A stretch of DNA of 64,000 nt from positions 25,365 through 89,364 of the forward strand of contig JAHENB010000002.1 in NCBI GenBank assembly GCA_024643345.1, read 5' to 3'. Each line of letters starts with the position of its first letter. The stretch's first letter is position 1. Made by a program: the position numbers and the translations under genes. This DNA comes from Maribacter sp. (lineage in GTDB: Bacteria > Bacteroidota > Bacteroidia > Flavobacteriales > Flavobacteriaceae). Shown here piece by piece: positions 28,754-38,250 of this stretch. Under the pieces are notes generated by a model. It worked only from the letters and a program-made list of their open reading frames with translations, made no database searches and was not told the origin of the DNA.

Positions 28754-29293
28754 TTACATCATGATGGGCACTGCCACTCGTGTTTTATCCCATCCTATCA
28801 CCATATGTGCCCCGCCATCAACCTTCTTGAATGCTATGGAAAATTCCTCCAATGTTTTGTTGTCCATGGTAGCCTTGGCGGTCACACGTACCACATCGGC
28901 ACCCATATCATAGGAATATGCCCCCCATTGGTTCAGGTTTTTGTTTAAAATTACGGTCCATTCCCCAGCACCCGGGATGGTAAACAAGGAATACGTACCT
29001 GCCTTAACCTCCTTGCCGCCAAAAACCACATCCTTGTAAAATGTAATTTCTGTTGCTTCATTGGCACCGGTTCTCCATACCTCGCCTGGTTTTGCCAATT
29101 CAGATAAGGCGCGACCTTTCAATTGCGGCCTGCTATAAGTAACCTTTACCGCTTTGGACGATTCCTGATAATTCGAAGGGTAGGCAGCCACATCCATGGG
29201 GCTTTTATCCAAACCGCTGAAATCCTGTGCATGCAATTGGGCCACAAAGACCACCGCAAACACCAATAAACTCATTGTAATTACTCTTTTCAT
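28754..29293 (-). CDS. DUF2911 exported protein
   Basis: A 179-residue protein with signal sequence KRVITMSLLVFAVVFVAQLHAQ. The DUF2911 pattern is clear: SRPQLKGRALSELAKPGEVW, RTGANEATEITFYKDV, KAGTYSLFTIPG and VILNKNLNQWGAYSYD. The family is common in Bacteroidota and has no established function; the beta-rich mature part suggests a periplasmic binding or structural role. Its own TAnnTTTG box lies about 25 bases upstream. Confidence 0.9.
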   Translation of the reverse strand: MKRVITMSLLVFAVVFVAQLHAQDFSGLDKSPMDVAAYPSNYQESSKAVKVTYSRPQLKGRALSELAKPGEVWRTGANEATEITFYKDVVFGGKEVKAGTYSLFTIPGAGEWTVILNKNLNQWGAYSYDMGADVVRVTAKATMDNKTLEEFSIAFKKVDGGAHMVIGWDKTRVAVPIMM

Positions 29294-29317
29294 AATTGTT
29301 TTTATTTAATTGATTTC

Positions 29318-29325
29318 AAATCTAG
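29318..29325 (-). promoter_or_regulatory. Candidate -7 box (TAGATTTG) for the DUF2911 gene
   Basis: The minus strand reads TAGATTTG, an exact TAnnTTTG match 25 bases before the ATG. No convincing TTG is seen at the -33 distance. Confidence 0.45.
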
Positions 29326-29535
29326 CTAACATTCGTTCTAAATTTATTTAAAATGTCGTTAAAATTCTTGTTGCTTACAAAATTTACCCAATTTATCAAA
29401 TACGCATGAATATGATTTCAATATACTCATAAAAAATTAATTACAGTTATAAAATGTAAGTGATAATAGATTATATATTTTATAAATGAAACCATTAACA
29501 CATCTTTGCCGTCAAATTGAAATAAATAAAAAGAT

Positions 29536-31206
29536 ATGTGTGGAATTGTATGCGCCTTTGATGTAAAGGAAAGTACCGAAACCTTAAGGCCACAATTGTT
29601 GGAGATGTCCAAAAAAGTGAGGCATCGTGGCCCTGATTGGAGCGGTATTTATGCCGATGAGAAAGCCATTTTGGCGCATGAGCGCTTGGCAATAGTTGAC
29701 CCAGCGTCGGGAAAGCAGCCTTTGTTCAGTGAGGATAAAAAATTGATCCTGGCCGCCAATGGCGAAATCTATAACCACAGGGTCTTGCGCAGACAATTCG
29801 AGGGAAGTTATAATTTTCAGACCGAATCGGACTGTGAAGTGATACTGGCCCTTTATAAGAAGAAGGGTGTTCACTTTTTGGATGAGATGAACGGTATTTT
29901 CGGTTTCGCCATCTACGATGTGGAAAAGGATGAATATTTTGTGGCAAGAGATCATATGGGCATCATTCCCCTTTATATGGGTTGGGACAAACACGGTACC
30001 TTTTATGTGGCATCGGAACTAAAGGCCCTAGAAGGCACCTGTACCAAAATCGAATTGTTTCCTCCGGGGCATTATTTACACAGCAAAGACGGGGAGTTAA
30101 AAAAGTGGTACACCCGCGATTGGATGGAATATGATGCGGTCAAGGATAACGAGACCAGTATCCAGGCCATTAAGGAAGCATTGGAGGCCGCAGTACACCG
30201 TCAATTGATGTCTGACGTACCCTATGGGGTCTTGCTTTCAGGGGGGCTCGATTCTTCGGTAACCTCGGCCATTGCTAAAAAATATGCGCAAAAACGTATT
30301 GAATCTGACGATACCACCGATGCTTGGTGGCCACAACTGCATTCATTTTCAGTGGGATTGGAAGGGTCACCCGACCTGGCTGCGGCTCGAAAGGTGGCCG
30401 ATCATATCGGTACCGTGCACCACGAGATCAAGTTTACCATTCAGGAGGGCCTCGACGCGATAAAAGATGTAGTGTATAATTTGGAAACCTATGACATTAC
30501 CACCATCCGCGCTTCCACGCCCATGTACCTTATGGCAAGGGTCATCAAATCGATGGGCATCAAAATGGTATTGTCGGGTGAAGGCGCGGATGAACTGTTT
30601 GGCGGGTATCTTTATTTTCATAAAGCGCCCAATGCCAAGGAATTCCATGAAGAAACGGTTCGGAAACTGAGCAAATTGCATATGTACGATTGTCTGCGTG
30701 CCAACAAATCACTTGCTGCATGGGGCATCGAAGGACGGGTTCCTTTTTTGGATAAGGAATTCATGGATGTTGCGATGCGCATCAATCCACAGGACAAAAT
30801 GATCAATGGCGAGCGCATGGAGAAATGGGTGGTGCGAAAAGCCTTTGAAGACATGTTGCCCGCAAGTGTCGCATGGAGGCAAAAAGAACAGTTTTCAGAT
30901 GGGGTGGGCTATAGCTGGATCGATACCTTGAAGCTAGTGGTGAACCAGGAAGTGACCGATGAGCAGCTGGCCAATGCCAAATACCGATTTCCTTTACAGA
31001 CCCCGACGACCAAGGAAGAGTTTTATTACCGATCCATTTTTGAATCCCATTTTCCATCGGATGCGGCGGCATTGTGCGTGCCACAGGAACCCTCGGTCGC
31101 CTGCAGCACCAAAATCGCCCTTGAGTGGGACGCTGCCTTCAAAAACATGAACGATCCTTCTGGCAGGGCGGTCGCCAATGTACATACAGACGCCTATGTG
31201 AAATAA
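29536..31206 (+). CDS. asnB: Asparagine synthase B (glutamine-hydrolysing)
   Basis: Cytosolic enzyme that makes asparagine from aspartate, ATP and glutamine. The 556-residue length matches E. coli AsnB. It begins MCGIVCAFD, so the Cys after Met is the glutaminase nucleophile exposed by removal of Met. The glutaminase domain continues with RHRGPDWSG and ANGEIYNH; the synthetase domain has the ATP pyrophosphatase loop LLSGGLDSSVTSAIA near residue 235 and VLSGEGADELFGGYLYFH. The -7-like box at 29501-29508 (CATCTTTG) differs from TAnnTTTG at the first base. It is followed by the largest gene-free stretch in the window. Confidence 0.97.
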   Translation: MCGIVCAFDVKESTETLRPQLLEMSKKVRHRGPDWSGIYADEKAILAHERLAIVDPASGKQPLFSEDKKLILAANGEIYNHRVLRRQFEGSYNFQTESDCEVILALYKKKGVHFLDEMNGIFGFAIYDVEKDEYFVARDHMGIIPLYMGWDKHGTFYVASELKALEGTCTKIELFPPGHYLHSKDGELKKWYTRDWMEYDAVKDNETSIQAIKEALEAAVHRQLMSDVPYGVLLSGGLDSSVTSAIAKKYAQKRIESDDTTDAWWPQLHSFSVGLEGSPDLAAARKVADHIGTVHHEIKFTIQEGLDAIKDVVYNLETYDITTIRASTPMYLMARVIKSMGIKMVLSGEGADELFGGYLYFHKAPNAKEFHEETVRKLSKLHMYDCLRANKSLAAWGIEGRVPFLDKEFMDVAMRINPQDKMINGERMEKWVVRKAFEDMLPASVAWRQKEQFSDGVGYSWIDTLKLVVNQEVTDEQLANAKYRFPLQTPTTKEEFYYRSIFESHFPSDAAALCVPQEPSVACSTKIALEWDAAFKNMNDPSGRAVANVHTDAYVK

Positions 31207-31696
31207 TGGGTATTGGGTTGCGGCCATAGCGTGGTAAATCCGTGTTCAGCTTTTTTTATTGGGCATCAATGCTTCCCTAAGGCAAAGCCTTATATATTTC
31301 CAGTTCTACCCAATGTGCCACGTTGCATGGTGAACTCCGCAAAATGGTGGTGTCTTATTGGCTGTAATATTTGACAATTTGGTATTGGTCCTTTGAAATT
31401 AAAACTCAATTAATGATCGGTATGGTGTGAGGCCCATGGAAGACTATGGCTGCACATTTTTTCATGGGTGGAAGATCATCATGGAGTTGTGCCGTTTTTA
31501 GATAAACCTGGCTTTCCGAAAACCCACACACATTTCCCTAAAACGATGGATCGAACCCGGGCCTGGTGCAGAGCGAGCGGTTTAACGGGTTTTGCGTCAC
31601 CAACTGAACGATGTTATAAAACCTGGTATCGAAATTACCGGCTTTTTAAACAGTGTTGGTCGGGTGTTGCCTATCTTGGGGAACAAAATTGGTTTC
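31207..31696. other. 490-base gene-free stretch after asnB
   Basis: No open frame here has a convincing start, a recognisable motif or a signal peptide; the frames at 31468-31704 and 31592 onward look like chance. A small hairpin (TAAGGC-AAA-GCCTTA, 31278-31292) follows asnB. The one structured element I can point to is the tRNA-like segment at 31535-31620. The stretch may be decayed sequence left by a rearrangement. Confidence 0.6.
31535..31620 (-). pseudogene. tRNA-like relic, anticodon-loop region resembling tRNA-Asn
   Basis: On the minus strand a D-arm-like GTTCAGTTGGTGA is followed by CCCGTTAAAC, similar to the Asn anticodon loop CTGTTAA, and then by GGGTTCGATCC, a T-arm-like segment. 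The order and spacing recall a tRNA, but the T stem has mismatches, the anticodon stem does not pair, position 33 is C instead of T, and the acceptor halves pair poorly. This can only be a decayed copy or a chance resemblance. Confidence 0.2.
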
Positions 31697-32572
31697 ATGG
31701 CTAACAAATTGATCATAAATTTCACCCCCACCGGGATGATTCCCACCAAGAAAATGACGCCATTGGTGCCCATAAGCGTAAATGAAATAGTGGAAGATGT
31801 CCATCGGGCTTCCGAACTAGGGATTACCTGTGTTCATTTGCATGCAAGGGACTCTCAATCCGGAGAACCCACTTATGAAAAGGAGGTTTATGCTGAAATT
31901 ATTGCCGGAATTCGTAAATATGATCCTTATCTAGTGGTATGTGTCTCCTTAAGCGGCAGAAATTATAATGAATTTGAACTGAGATCCAATCCCTTGTTAT
32001 TGGACGGAGCACTGAAGCCCGATTTTGGCAGTCTTACCTTAAGTTCATTGAATTTTAATACGACTGCAAGTATCAATGCGCCTGAAATGGTGCAGGACCT
32101 AGCGTTGCTAATGAAGGAAAAAGGAATCGTTCCCGAACTTGAAGCATTTGATTTGGGCATGATCAACTATGCCAAATATTTGGAAAGAAAAAACATAATT
32201 CAACCACCATTCTATTTTAACCTTCTTTTTGGTAACATCGCCTGTGCCCAAGCCGATTTGTTGCACCTTGGCGTGATGGTCCGGGACCTTCCAAAAGATT
32301 CATTTTGGAGCTTGGCGGGTATAGGAAACGATCAATTGATGATGAATTCCCTGTCGATTGCCATAGGGGGGGGTGTCCGGGTAGGATTGGAAGATAATAT
32401 CTGGTACGACGCCACCCGGACCAGATTGGCGAGCAACGCCGATTTATTGGAACGAATACATACCATCGCAAAAGCAAATGGACGTGAGATCATGCCTCCA
32501 AAAGAATTTAGAAATATGATGCAACTGGAGCCGGGCAATGGCAAATATGGTCGAACTTATATTGAACGATAA
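31697..32572 (+). CDS. BKACE-family beta-keto acid cleavage enzyme (DUF849)
   Basis: A 291-residue protein of the BKACE family, whose founding member is the Kce enzyme of lysine fermentation; members condense a beta-keto acid with acetyl-CoA and cleave it. It starts MANKLIINFTPTGMIPTKK; the longer frame from 31592 adds 35 non-homologous residues. Family features are the zinc-ligand pair in CVHLHARDSQSGEPTYEK, the Glu in VPELEAFDLGMI, and GIGNDQLMMNSLSIAIGGG with VGLEDNIWYD near the C-terminus. No other lysine-fermentation genes are nearby, so the substrate is open. It is followed after five bases by an acetyltransferase-like gene. Confidence 0.87.
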   Translation: MANKLIINFTPTGMIPTKKMTPLVPISVNEIVEDVHRASELGITCVHLHARDSQSGEPTYEKEVYAEIIAGIRKYDPYLVVCVSLSGRNYNEFELRSNPLLLDGALKPDFGSLTLSSLNFNTTASINAPEMVQDLALLMKEKGIVPELEAFDLGMINYAKYLERKNIIQPPFYFNLLFGNIACAQADLLHLGVMVRDLPKDSFWSLAGIGNDQLMMNSLSIAIGGGVRVGLEDNIWYDATRTRLASNADLLERIHTIAKANGREIMPPKEFRNMMQLEPGNGKYGRTYIER

Positions 32573-32577
32573 CGGGT

Positions 32578-33225
32578 ATGGCAATAAAGCAAGGCAAAAA
32601 ACTACCGACAATTCAAAGATTTTGGGTCATTGTTCAAAATGGTCTATTCCTATTCGGGCTCAGGAACAGATTGGCCTCATTAGGTATTGATATTGATCCG
32701 TATTACTGGGTTCAGGAAGAGGTTACGGCATGTGCGCCACCTATGATCAATGGAAACAAAGAGGAATATATAACAAGAAATTTAGGCCAAGAAGATATCG
32801 TGCACTTGGTGAAGAGAATGCCTAAGGATATTTCAAAAGAATTGATGGCGTGCCTTAAAAAAGGGCAGCGTTGTTTTGGCTTGGAGCACCATGGTCAAAT
32901 CGCTGCCTATATGTTTATCGAATTTGATCAGGTCGACTATAAAAACAAAAAGTTCGATCTCAAAAATAATGAGGCCTATCTGTTCAATATGTGGACCTTT
33001 AATGAATTTCGTGGAAAAAAATTAGCTCCCTATCTGCGATATCAATGCTATGAGATGCTACGTGAAATGGGCAAGGACACAAAATTTAGCATCTCACAGT
33101 ACTTCAATAGATCTTCAATAAAATTCAAAGAAAAATTAAAGACCAAACCTTTAAAACTTTATTTGTACATAGGTATTTTTGGAATGTTCAAAAAACATTA
33201 TTTAATTAAAAGCTATTCAGAGTAA
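32578..33225 (+). CDS. GNAT-like acetyltransferase, probable partner of the BKACE gene
   Basis: A 215-residue cytosolic protein. The central part (about residues 80-185) has a GNAT-like pattern: GQRCFGLEHHGQIAAYMFIE, AYLFNMWTFNEFRGKKLAPY with a degenerate acetyl-CoA loop (RGKKLA), and YEMLREMGKDTKFSISQYFN. The first 70 residues have no recognised domain. The five-base gap after the BKACE stop shows that the two are one transcript, and they may modify the same substrate. The assignment is moderate because the acyl-CoA loop is not perfect. Confidence 0.6.
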   Translation: MAIKQGKKLPTIQRFWVIVQNGLFLFGLRNRLASLGIDIDPYYWVQEEVTACAPPMINGNKEEYITRNLGQEDIVHLVKRMPKDISKELMACLKKGQRCFGLEHHGQIAAYMFIEFDQVDYKNKKFDLKNNEAYLFNMWTFNEFRGKKLAPYLRYQCYEMLREMGKDTKFSISQYFNRSSIKFKEKLKTKPLKLYLYIGIFGMFKKHYLIKSYSE

Positions 33226-33376
33226 ATCCCTGTTCCTCCTTTCATTTTGGTATTAATTGAGGGGTTCAAATATTTTATAATTATCCCTTTATTTTTATCG
33301 CAATTTTTCCACAATAAATGTTGATAACTTAAGGCTTAAAGAAGCCTGATAATCCCATATATCATAGGCTATTCCG

Positions 33377-33384
33377 TATCTTTG
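33377..33384 (+). promoter_or_regulatory. Candidate -7 box (TATCTTTG) for gyrB
   Basis: An exact TAnnTTTG box lies 39 bases before the gyrB ATG. No TTG is present at the expected upstream distance. Confidence 0.5.
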
Positions 33385-33419
33385 CAAGGTTGCTGTTTAA
33401 GCATTAGAAACAACCTTGA

Positions 33420-35384
<1,965 letters not shown>

Positions 35385-35402
35385 AATTGGCACTTACACA
35401 AC

Positions 35403-35432
35403 AAAAACCTGTATCCTCGGTACAGGTTTTTT
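35403..35432 (+). terminator. Intrinsic terminator of gyrB
   Basis: AAAAACCTGTA (35403-35413) pairs with TACAGGTTTTT (35421-35431) around TCCTCGG, followed by T. It lies inside the extended upstream frame of the next gene, which supports that gene's start at 35455. Confidence 0.85.
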
Positions 35433-35454
35433 AGTTTTGGGAAAACCTTACTTT

Positions 35455-36468
35455 ATGAAACGACTATTTTTTTTCTTAGCGTTCCTGTTTGCTCTTAAAG
35501 GTTGGACCCAAACGGGTCTTAGCAATATCTTGGCAGCGGGACTGAACGATGCGCAAAAGTATAGCACTGATTTCCTCTCGCCGTTTTCCAAGGGTACCGT
35601 TCAAAGCGTTGCCAATGGATGGTATAACACAGGGGGCGCTAAACCACTTGGGGGTTTTGAGATTTCGATAATAGGAAATTATAGCTCCTTCAAGAACCAA
35701 GAAGATAAAAAGGCCTTTTTACTGAACACGGAGGATTACGAAAATTTGAAGTTTGTCGATGGCAGTAGTTCTAAACTGGTCTCTTCGGCGCTTGGGGATA
35801 TAGAGGGCATTCGGGTTTTTGTTGAGGCTGAAATTTCACCGGGGGTTACGGCGCGGGAAGAATTTGAACTTCCAAGTGGGTTGGCCGCGGAAAATATAAA
35901 CTTCCTTCCTTCTGCCTACCTACAAGCTTCCGTAGGTCTTATCAAAGGGACTGAAATCAAAGCCAGATTTTTGCCTAAAATAAATACCCAAGATGGTACG
36001 GTTGGCCTTTACGGCCTTGGCATCCAACACGAATTTACCGAACATTTGCCCGATGCCAGTATATTTCCCGTGTCCATTTCAGGGGTAATTGGATATACCC
36101 ACCTCGATGGAACCTACGATTTTACCGATTCCAATATAATTGCAGGGGCAAATCAAACCTTGGATATGAGCCTTAATAGTTGGGTTTTTCAGGCAGTGGC
36201 TTCCACTAAGTTGCCCATCATCAATTTTTATGGCGGCTTAGGCTACATTTCAGGGAATTCGAATACCGATGTTTTGGGTACTTATATTGTTGAATCCGGT
36301 CCTTTACAGTATACCTACACGGATCCCTTTTCCATCAAGGAAAAGACCAATGGTTTTAGGGCCAATCTTGGCGCAAAATTAAAACTTGGCTTTTTTAGGC
36401 TGAATGCAGACTATACCTTCGCGGAATTCAACAACCTCTCCGTGGGCATCAACTTTGGTTTTAGATAA
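35455..36468 (+). CDS. DUF6588-like exported outer-membrane protein
   Basis: A 337-residue protein with signal sequence KRLFFFLAFLFALKGWTQ. The mature part begins TGLSNILAAGLNDAQKYSTD and alternates beta strands through to the terminal VGINFGFR, typical of small outer-membrane barrels; the sequence fits the DUF6588 family common in flavobacteria. The start at 35455 is chosen because the longer frame from 35356 runs back through the gyrB terminator. It carries its own terminator shared with the convergent lipoprotein gene. No function is known. Confidence 0.8.
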   Translation: MKRLFFFLAFLFALKGWTQTGLSNILAAGLNDAQKYSTDFLSPFSKGTVQSVANGWYNTGGAKPLGGFEISIIGNYSSFKNQEDKKAFLLNTEDYENLKFVDGSSSKLVSSALGDIEGIRVFVEAEISPGVTAREEFELPSGLAAENINFLPSAYLQASVGLIKGTEIKARFLPKINTQDGTVGLYGLGIQHEFTEHLPDASIFPVSISGVIGYTHLDGTYDFTDSNIIAGANQTLDMSLNSWVFQAVASTKLPIINFYGGLGYISGNSNTDVLGTYIVESGPLQYTYTDPFSIKEKTNGFRANLGAKLKLGFFRLNADYTFAEFNNLSVGINFGFR

Positions 36469-36486
36469 ACGGCCGTTACGATAAAT

Positions 36487-36523
36487 AAAAAAACCGCATT
36501 CATATGAATGCGGTTTTTTTTTT
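36487..36523. terminator. Bidirectional terminator between DUF6588 and the small lipoprotein gene
   Basis: AAACCGCATTCAT and ATGAATGCGGTTT (36491-36516) form a perfect palindrome flanked by A-runs and a long T-run, serving both converging genes. Confidence 0.92.
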
Positions 36524-36537
36524 ATGAGGTTTTAAAA

Positions 36538-36909
36538 TCAATCCCTGATCGCCAGCCTAAACCCGTCTTTCCTTTGGAGTGATGATTCTTCTACGGCAAT
36601 TTTAAGTGTTACCGTGTCATTGGGCCTGTCTAATCCGGGATAATTGATGATATAGGAATCACCGTCTATTTTCCAGTTAAAGTCGCTTTTGACCGTGATC
36701 ACGCCATTTTCTATCGTATGGAATCTTCCAAGATAGGCATCGTTGAAGATCCATTCTCTCATAATGGTCATTTTGCCTGTTTGACTGGCACTGTTAATCT
36801 CGGTTCGGGACCAAATACCAATTATCGGATCATTGTTTTCCGGTACTCGGGAGCAATTACTTGACGTAACAATTGCAATGATGGCCAATAACGACATAAG
36901 CTTTTTCAT
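36538..36909 (-). CDS. Small putative lipoprotein, lipocalin-like, unknown function
   Basis: A 123-residue protein. The signal KKLMSLLAIIAIVTSSNC ends in a lipobox-like SSNC, so it is probably acylated. The mature part, NDPIIGIWSRTEINSA, MTIMREWIFND and DGDSYIINYPG, has the GxW opening and strand pattern of small lipocalin-like lipoproteins of Bacteroidota. No specific function can be assigned. It is convergent with the DUF6588 gene and divergent from mdh. Confidence 0.7.
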   Translation of the reverse strand: MKKLMSLLAIIAIVTSSNCSRVPENNDPIIGIWSRTEINSASQTGKMTIMREWIFNDAYLGRFHTIENGVITVKSDFNWKIDGDSYIINYPGLDRPNDTVTLKIAVEESSLQRKDGFRLAIRD

Positions 36910-37171
36910 GGTGTAGGGTAATTAGATTAGGGACTGTTTTAAATAACGGTGGCCAATCCGCACTATTGTTAAAAATCGATGTACGGTAACCAAATTTTCT
37001 TTTCTTCGTTGAACGGCACTATTTTTTAACAGCCAAAGGAGATGGAATTGGGAAAAAAGTCTGCCCTATTCCGTATTAATGTGGAGACAACCAAGCAGTT
37101 TTTAACAAAGAATGTTTAATTTTAGCCTCCTTTAGAATACATTAACAAACAATAAATCAAAAATAATACAT

Positions 37172-38098
37172 ATGAAAATTACCGTAGTAGGGGCAGGTGC
37201 CGTAGGTGCAAGTTGTGCAGAGTATATCGCCATAAAGAATTTCGCGTCGGAAGTGGTACTGTTGGATATTAAAGAGGGTTATGCCGAGGGCAAGGCCATG
37301 GATTTGATGCAATGTGCTTCCTTAAACGGTTTTGATACCAAAATCAAAGGGATAACCAATGATTATTCCAAAACGGCCGGAAGCGATATTGCGGTGATTA
37401 CCTCGGGAATCCCCAGAAAACCTGGAATGACCAGGGAAGAATTGATCGGGATCAATGCGGGCATTGTTAAAATGGTCTCTTCCAGTTTGATCGAACATTC
37501 CCCCAACGTGATCATGATCGTGGTTAGCAATCCTATGGACACCATGGCATACTTGGTACACAAGTCTACAAAACTGCCAAAAAACAGGATTATAGGTATG
37601 GGCGGAGCGCTCGATAGCGCCCGTTTCAAGTATCGACTTGCAGAGGCCTTGGATGCTCCGATTTCAGATGTCGACGGTATGGTTATCGGGGGCCATAGCG
37701 ATACGGGGATGGTGCCATTGACCTCACATGCTACCCGTAACAGCATCAAGGTTTCTGAGTTCTTGTCTAAAGATCGCCTGCATCAAGTGGCCGAAGACAC
37801 GAAAGTGGGCGGTGCCACCCTTACCTCGCTTTTGGGGACCAGTGCCTGGTATGCCCCCGGAGCGGCGGTATCGGCGTTGGTCCAGGCCATTGCCTGCGAT
37901 CAGAAAAAAATGTTTCCATGCTCGGTTTTGCTTGAAGGGGAATACGGTTTAAACGATATCTGTATCGGGGTTCCTGTCGTTCTTGGAAAAAATGGTATCG
38001 AAAAAATCGTGAACGTTTCCCTTAGCGATGCAGAAAAGGCCAAGATGAAGGAAAGTGCCGAAGGGGTAAGAAAGACCAACGCCTTGTTGGACGTATAA
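37172..38098 (+). CDS. mdh: Malate dehydrogenase
   Basis: NAD-dependent oxidation of malate to oxaloacetate in the citric acid cycle. The 308-residue protein is of the LDH-like MDH type. The Rossmann motif VVGAGAVGASCAEY and the NAD-selecting acid in VLLDIKEG are at the N-terminus. Substrate-binding arginines are in SGIPRKPGMTREEL, and the catalytic His lies in GGHSDTGMVPLTSH, with RFKYRLAEAL in between. Arg in the substrate loop (PRKPGM) favours malate over lactate. It is monocistronic, between a divergent lipoprotein gene and secDF. Confidence 0.96.
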   Translation: MKITVVGAGAVGASCAEYIAIKNFASEVVLLDIKEGYAEGKAMDLMQCASLNGFDTKIKGITNDYSKTAGSDIAVITSGIPRKPGMTREELIGINAGIVKMVSSSLIEHSPNVIMIVVSNPMDTMAYLVHKSTKLPKNRIIGMGGALDSARFKYRLAEALDAPISDVDGMVIGGHSDTGMVPLTSHATRNSIKVSEFLSKDRLHQVAEDTKVGGATLTSLLGTSAWYAPGAAVSALVQAIACDQKKMFPCSVLLEGEYGLNDICIGVPVVLGKNGIEKIVNVSLSDAEKAKMKESAEGVRKTNALLDV

Positions 38099-38178
38099 AT
38101 TGACTTCGAACCTATTGGTTAAAGGGTATTCTACCAATGTGGGATACCTTTTCCATTTTACATTAACTGGTAAATATG

Positions 38179-38210
38179 TTGTCAAATCCTATGGGAATAT
38201 CATATATTTG
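38179..38210 (+). promoter_or_regulatory. Candidate promoter for secDF (TTG-N21-TATATTTG)
   Basis: TTG at 38179-38181 and an exact TAnnTTTG box at 38203-38210 are 21 bases apart, inside the 17-23 range of the flavobacterial consensus, about 40 bases before the ATG. Confidence 0.6.
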
Positions 38211-38250
38211 CACGCTGTTAGAAAAAGCATCCAATTAATAAATGTAATCC

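Noticed and set aside
31468..31704. Open frame of 78 codons in the gap before the BKACE gene
   Set aside because: No motif, poor start context, and it overlaps the tRNA-like relic and the BKACE start.
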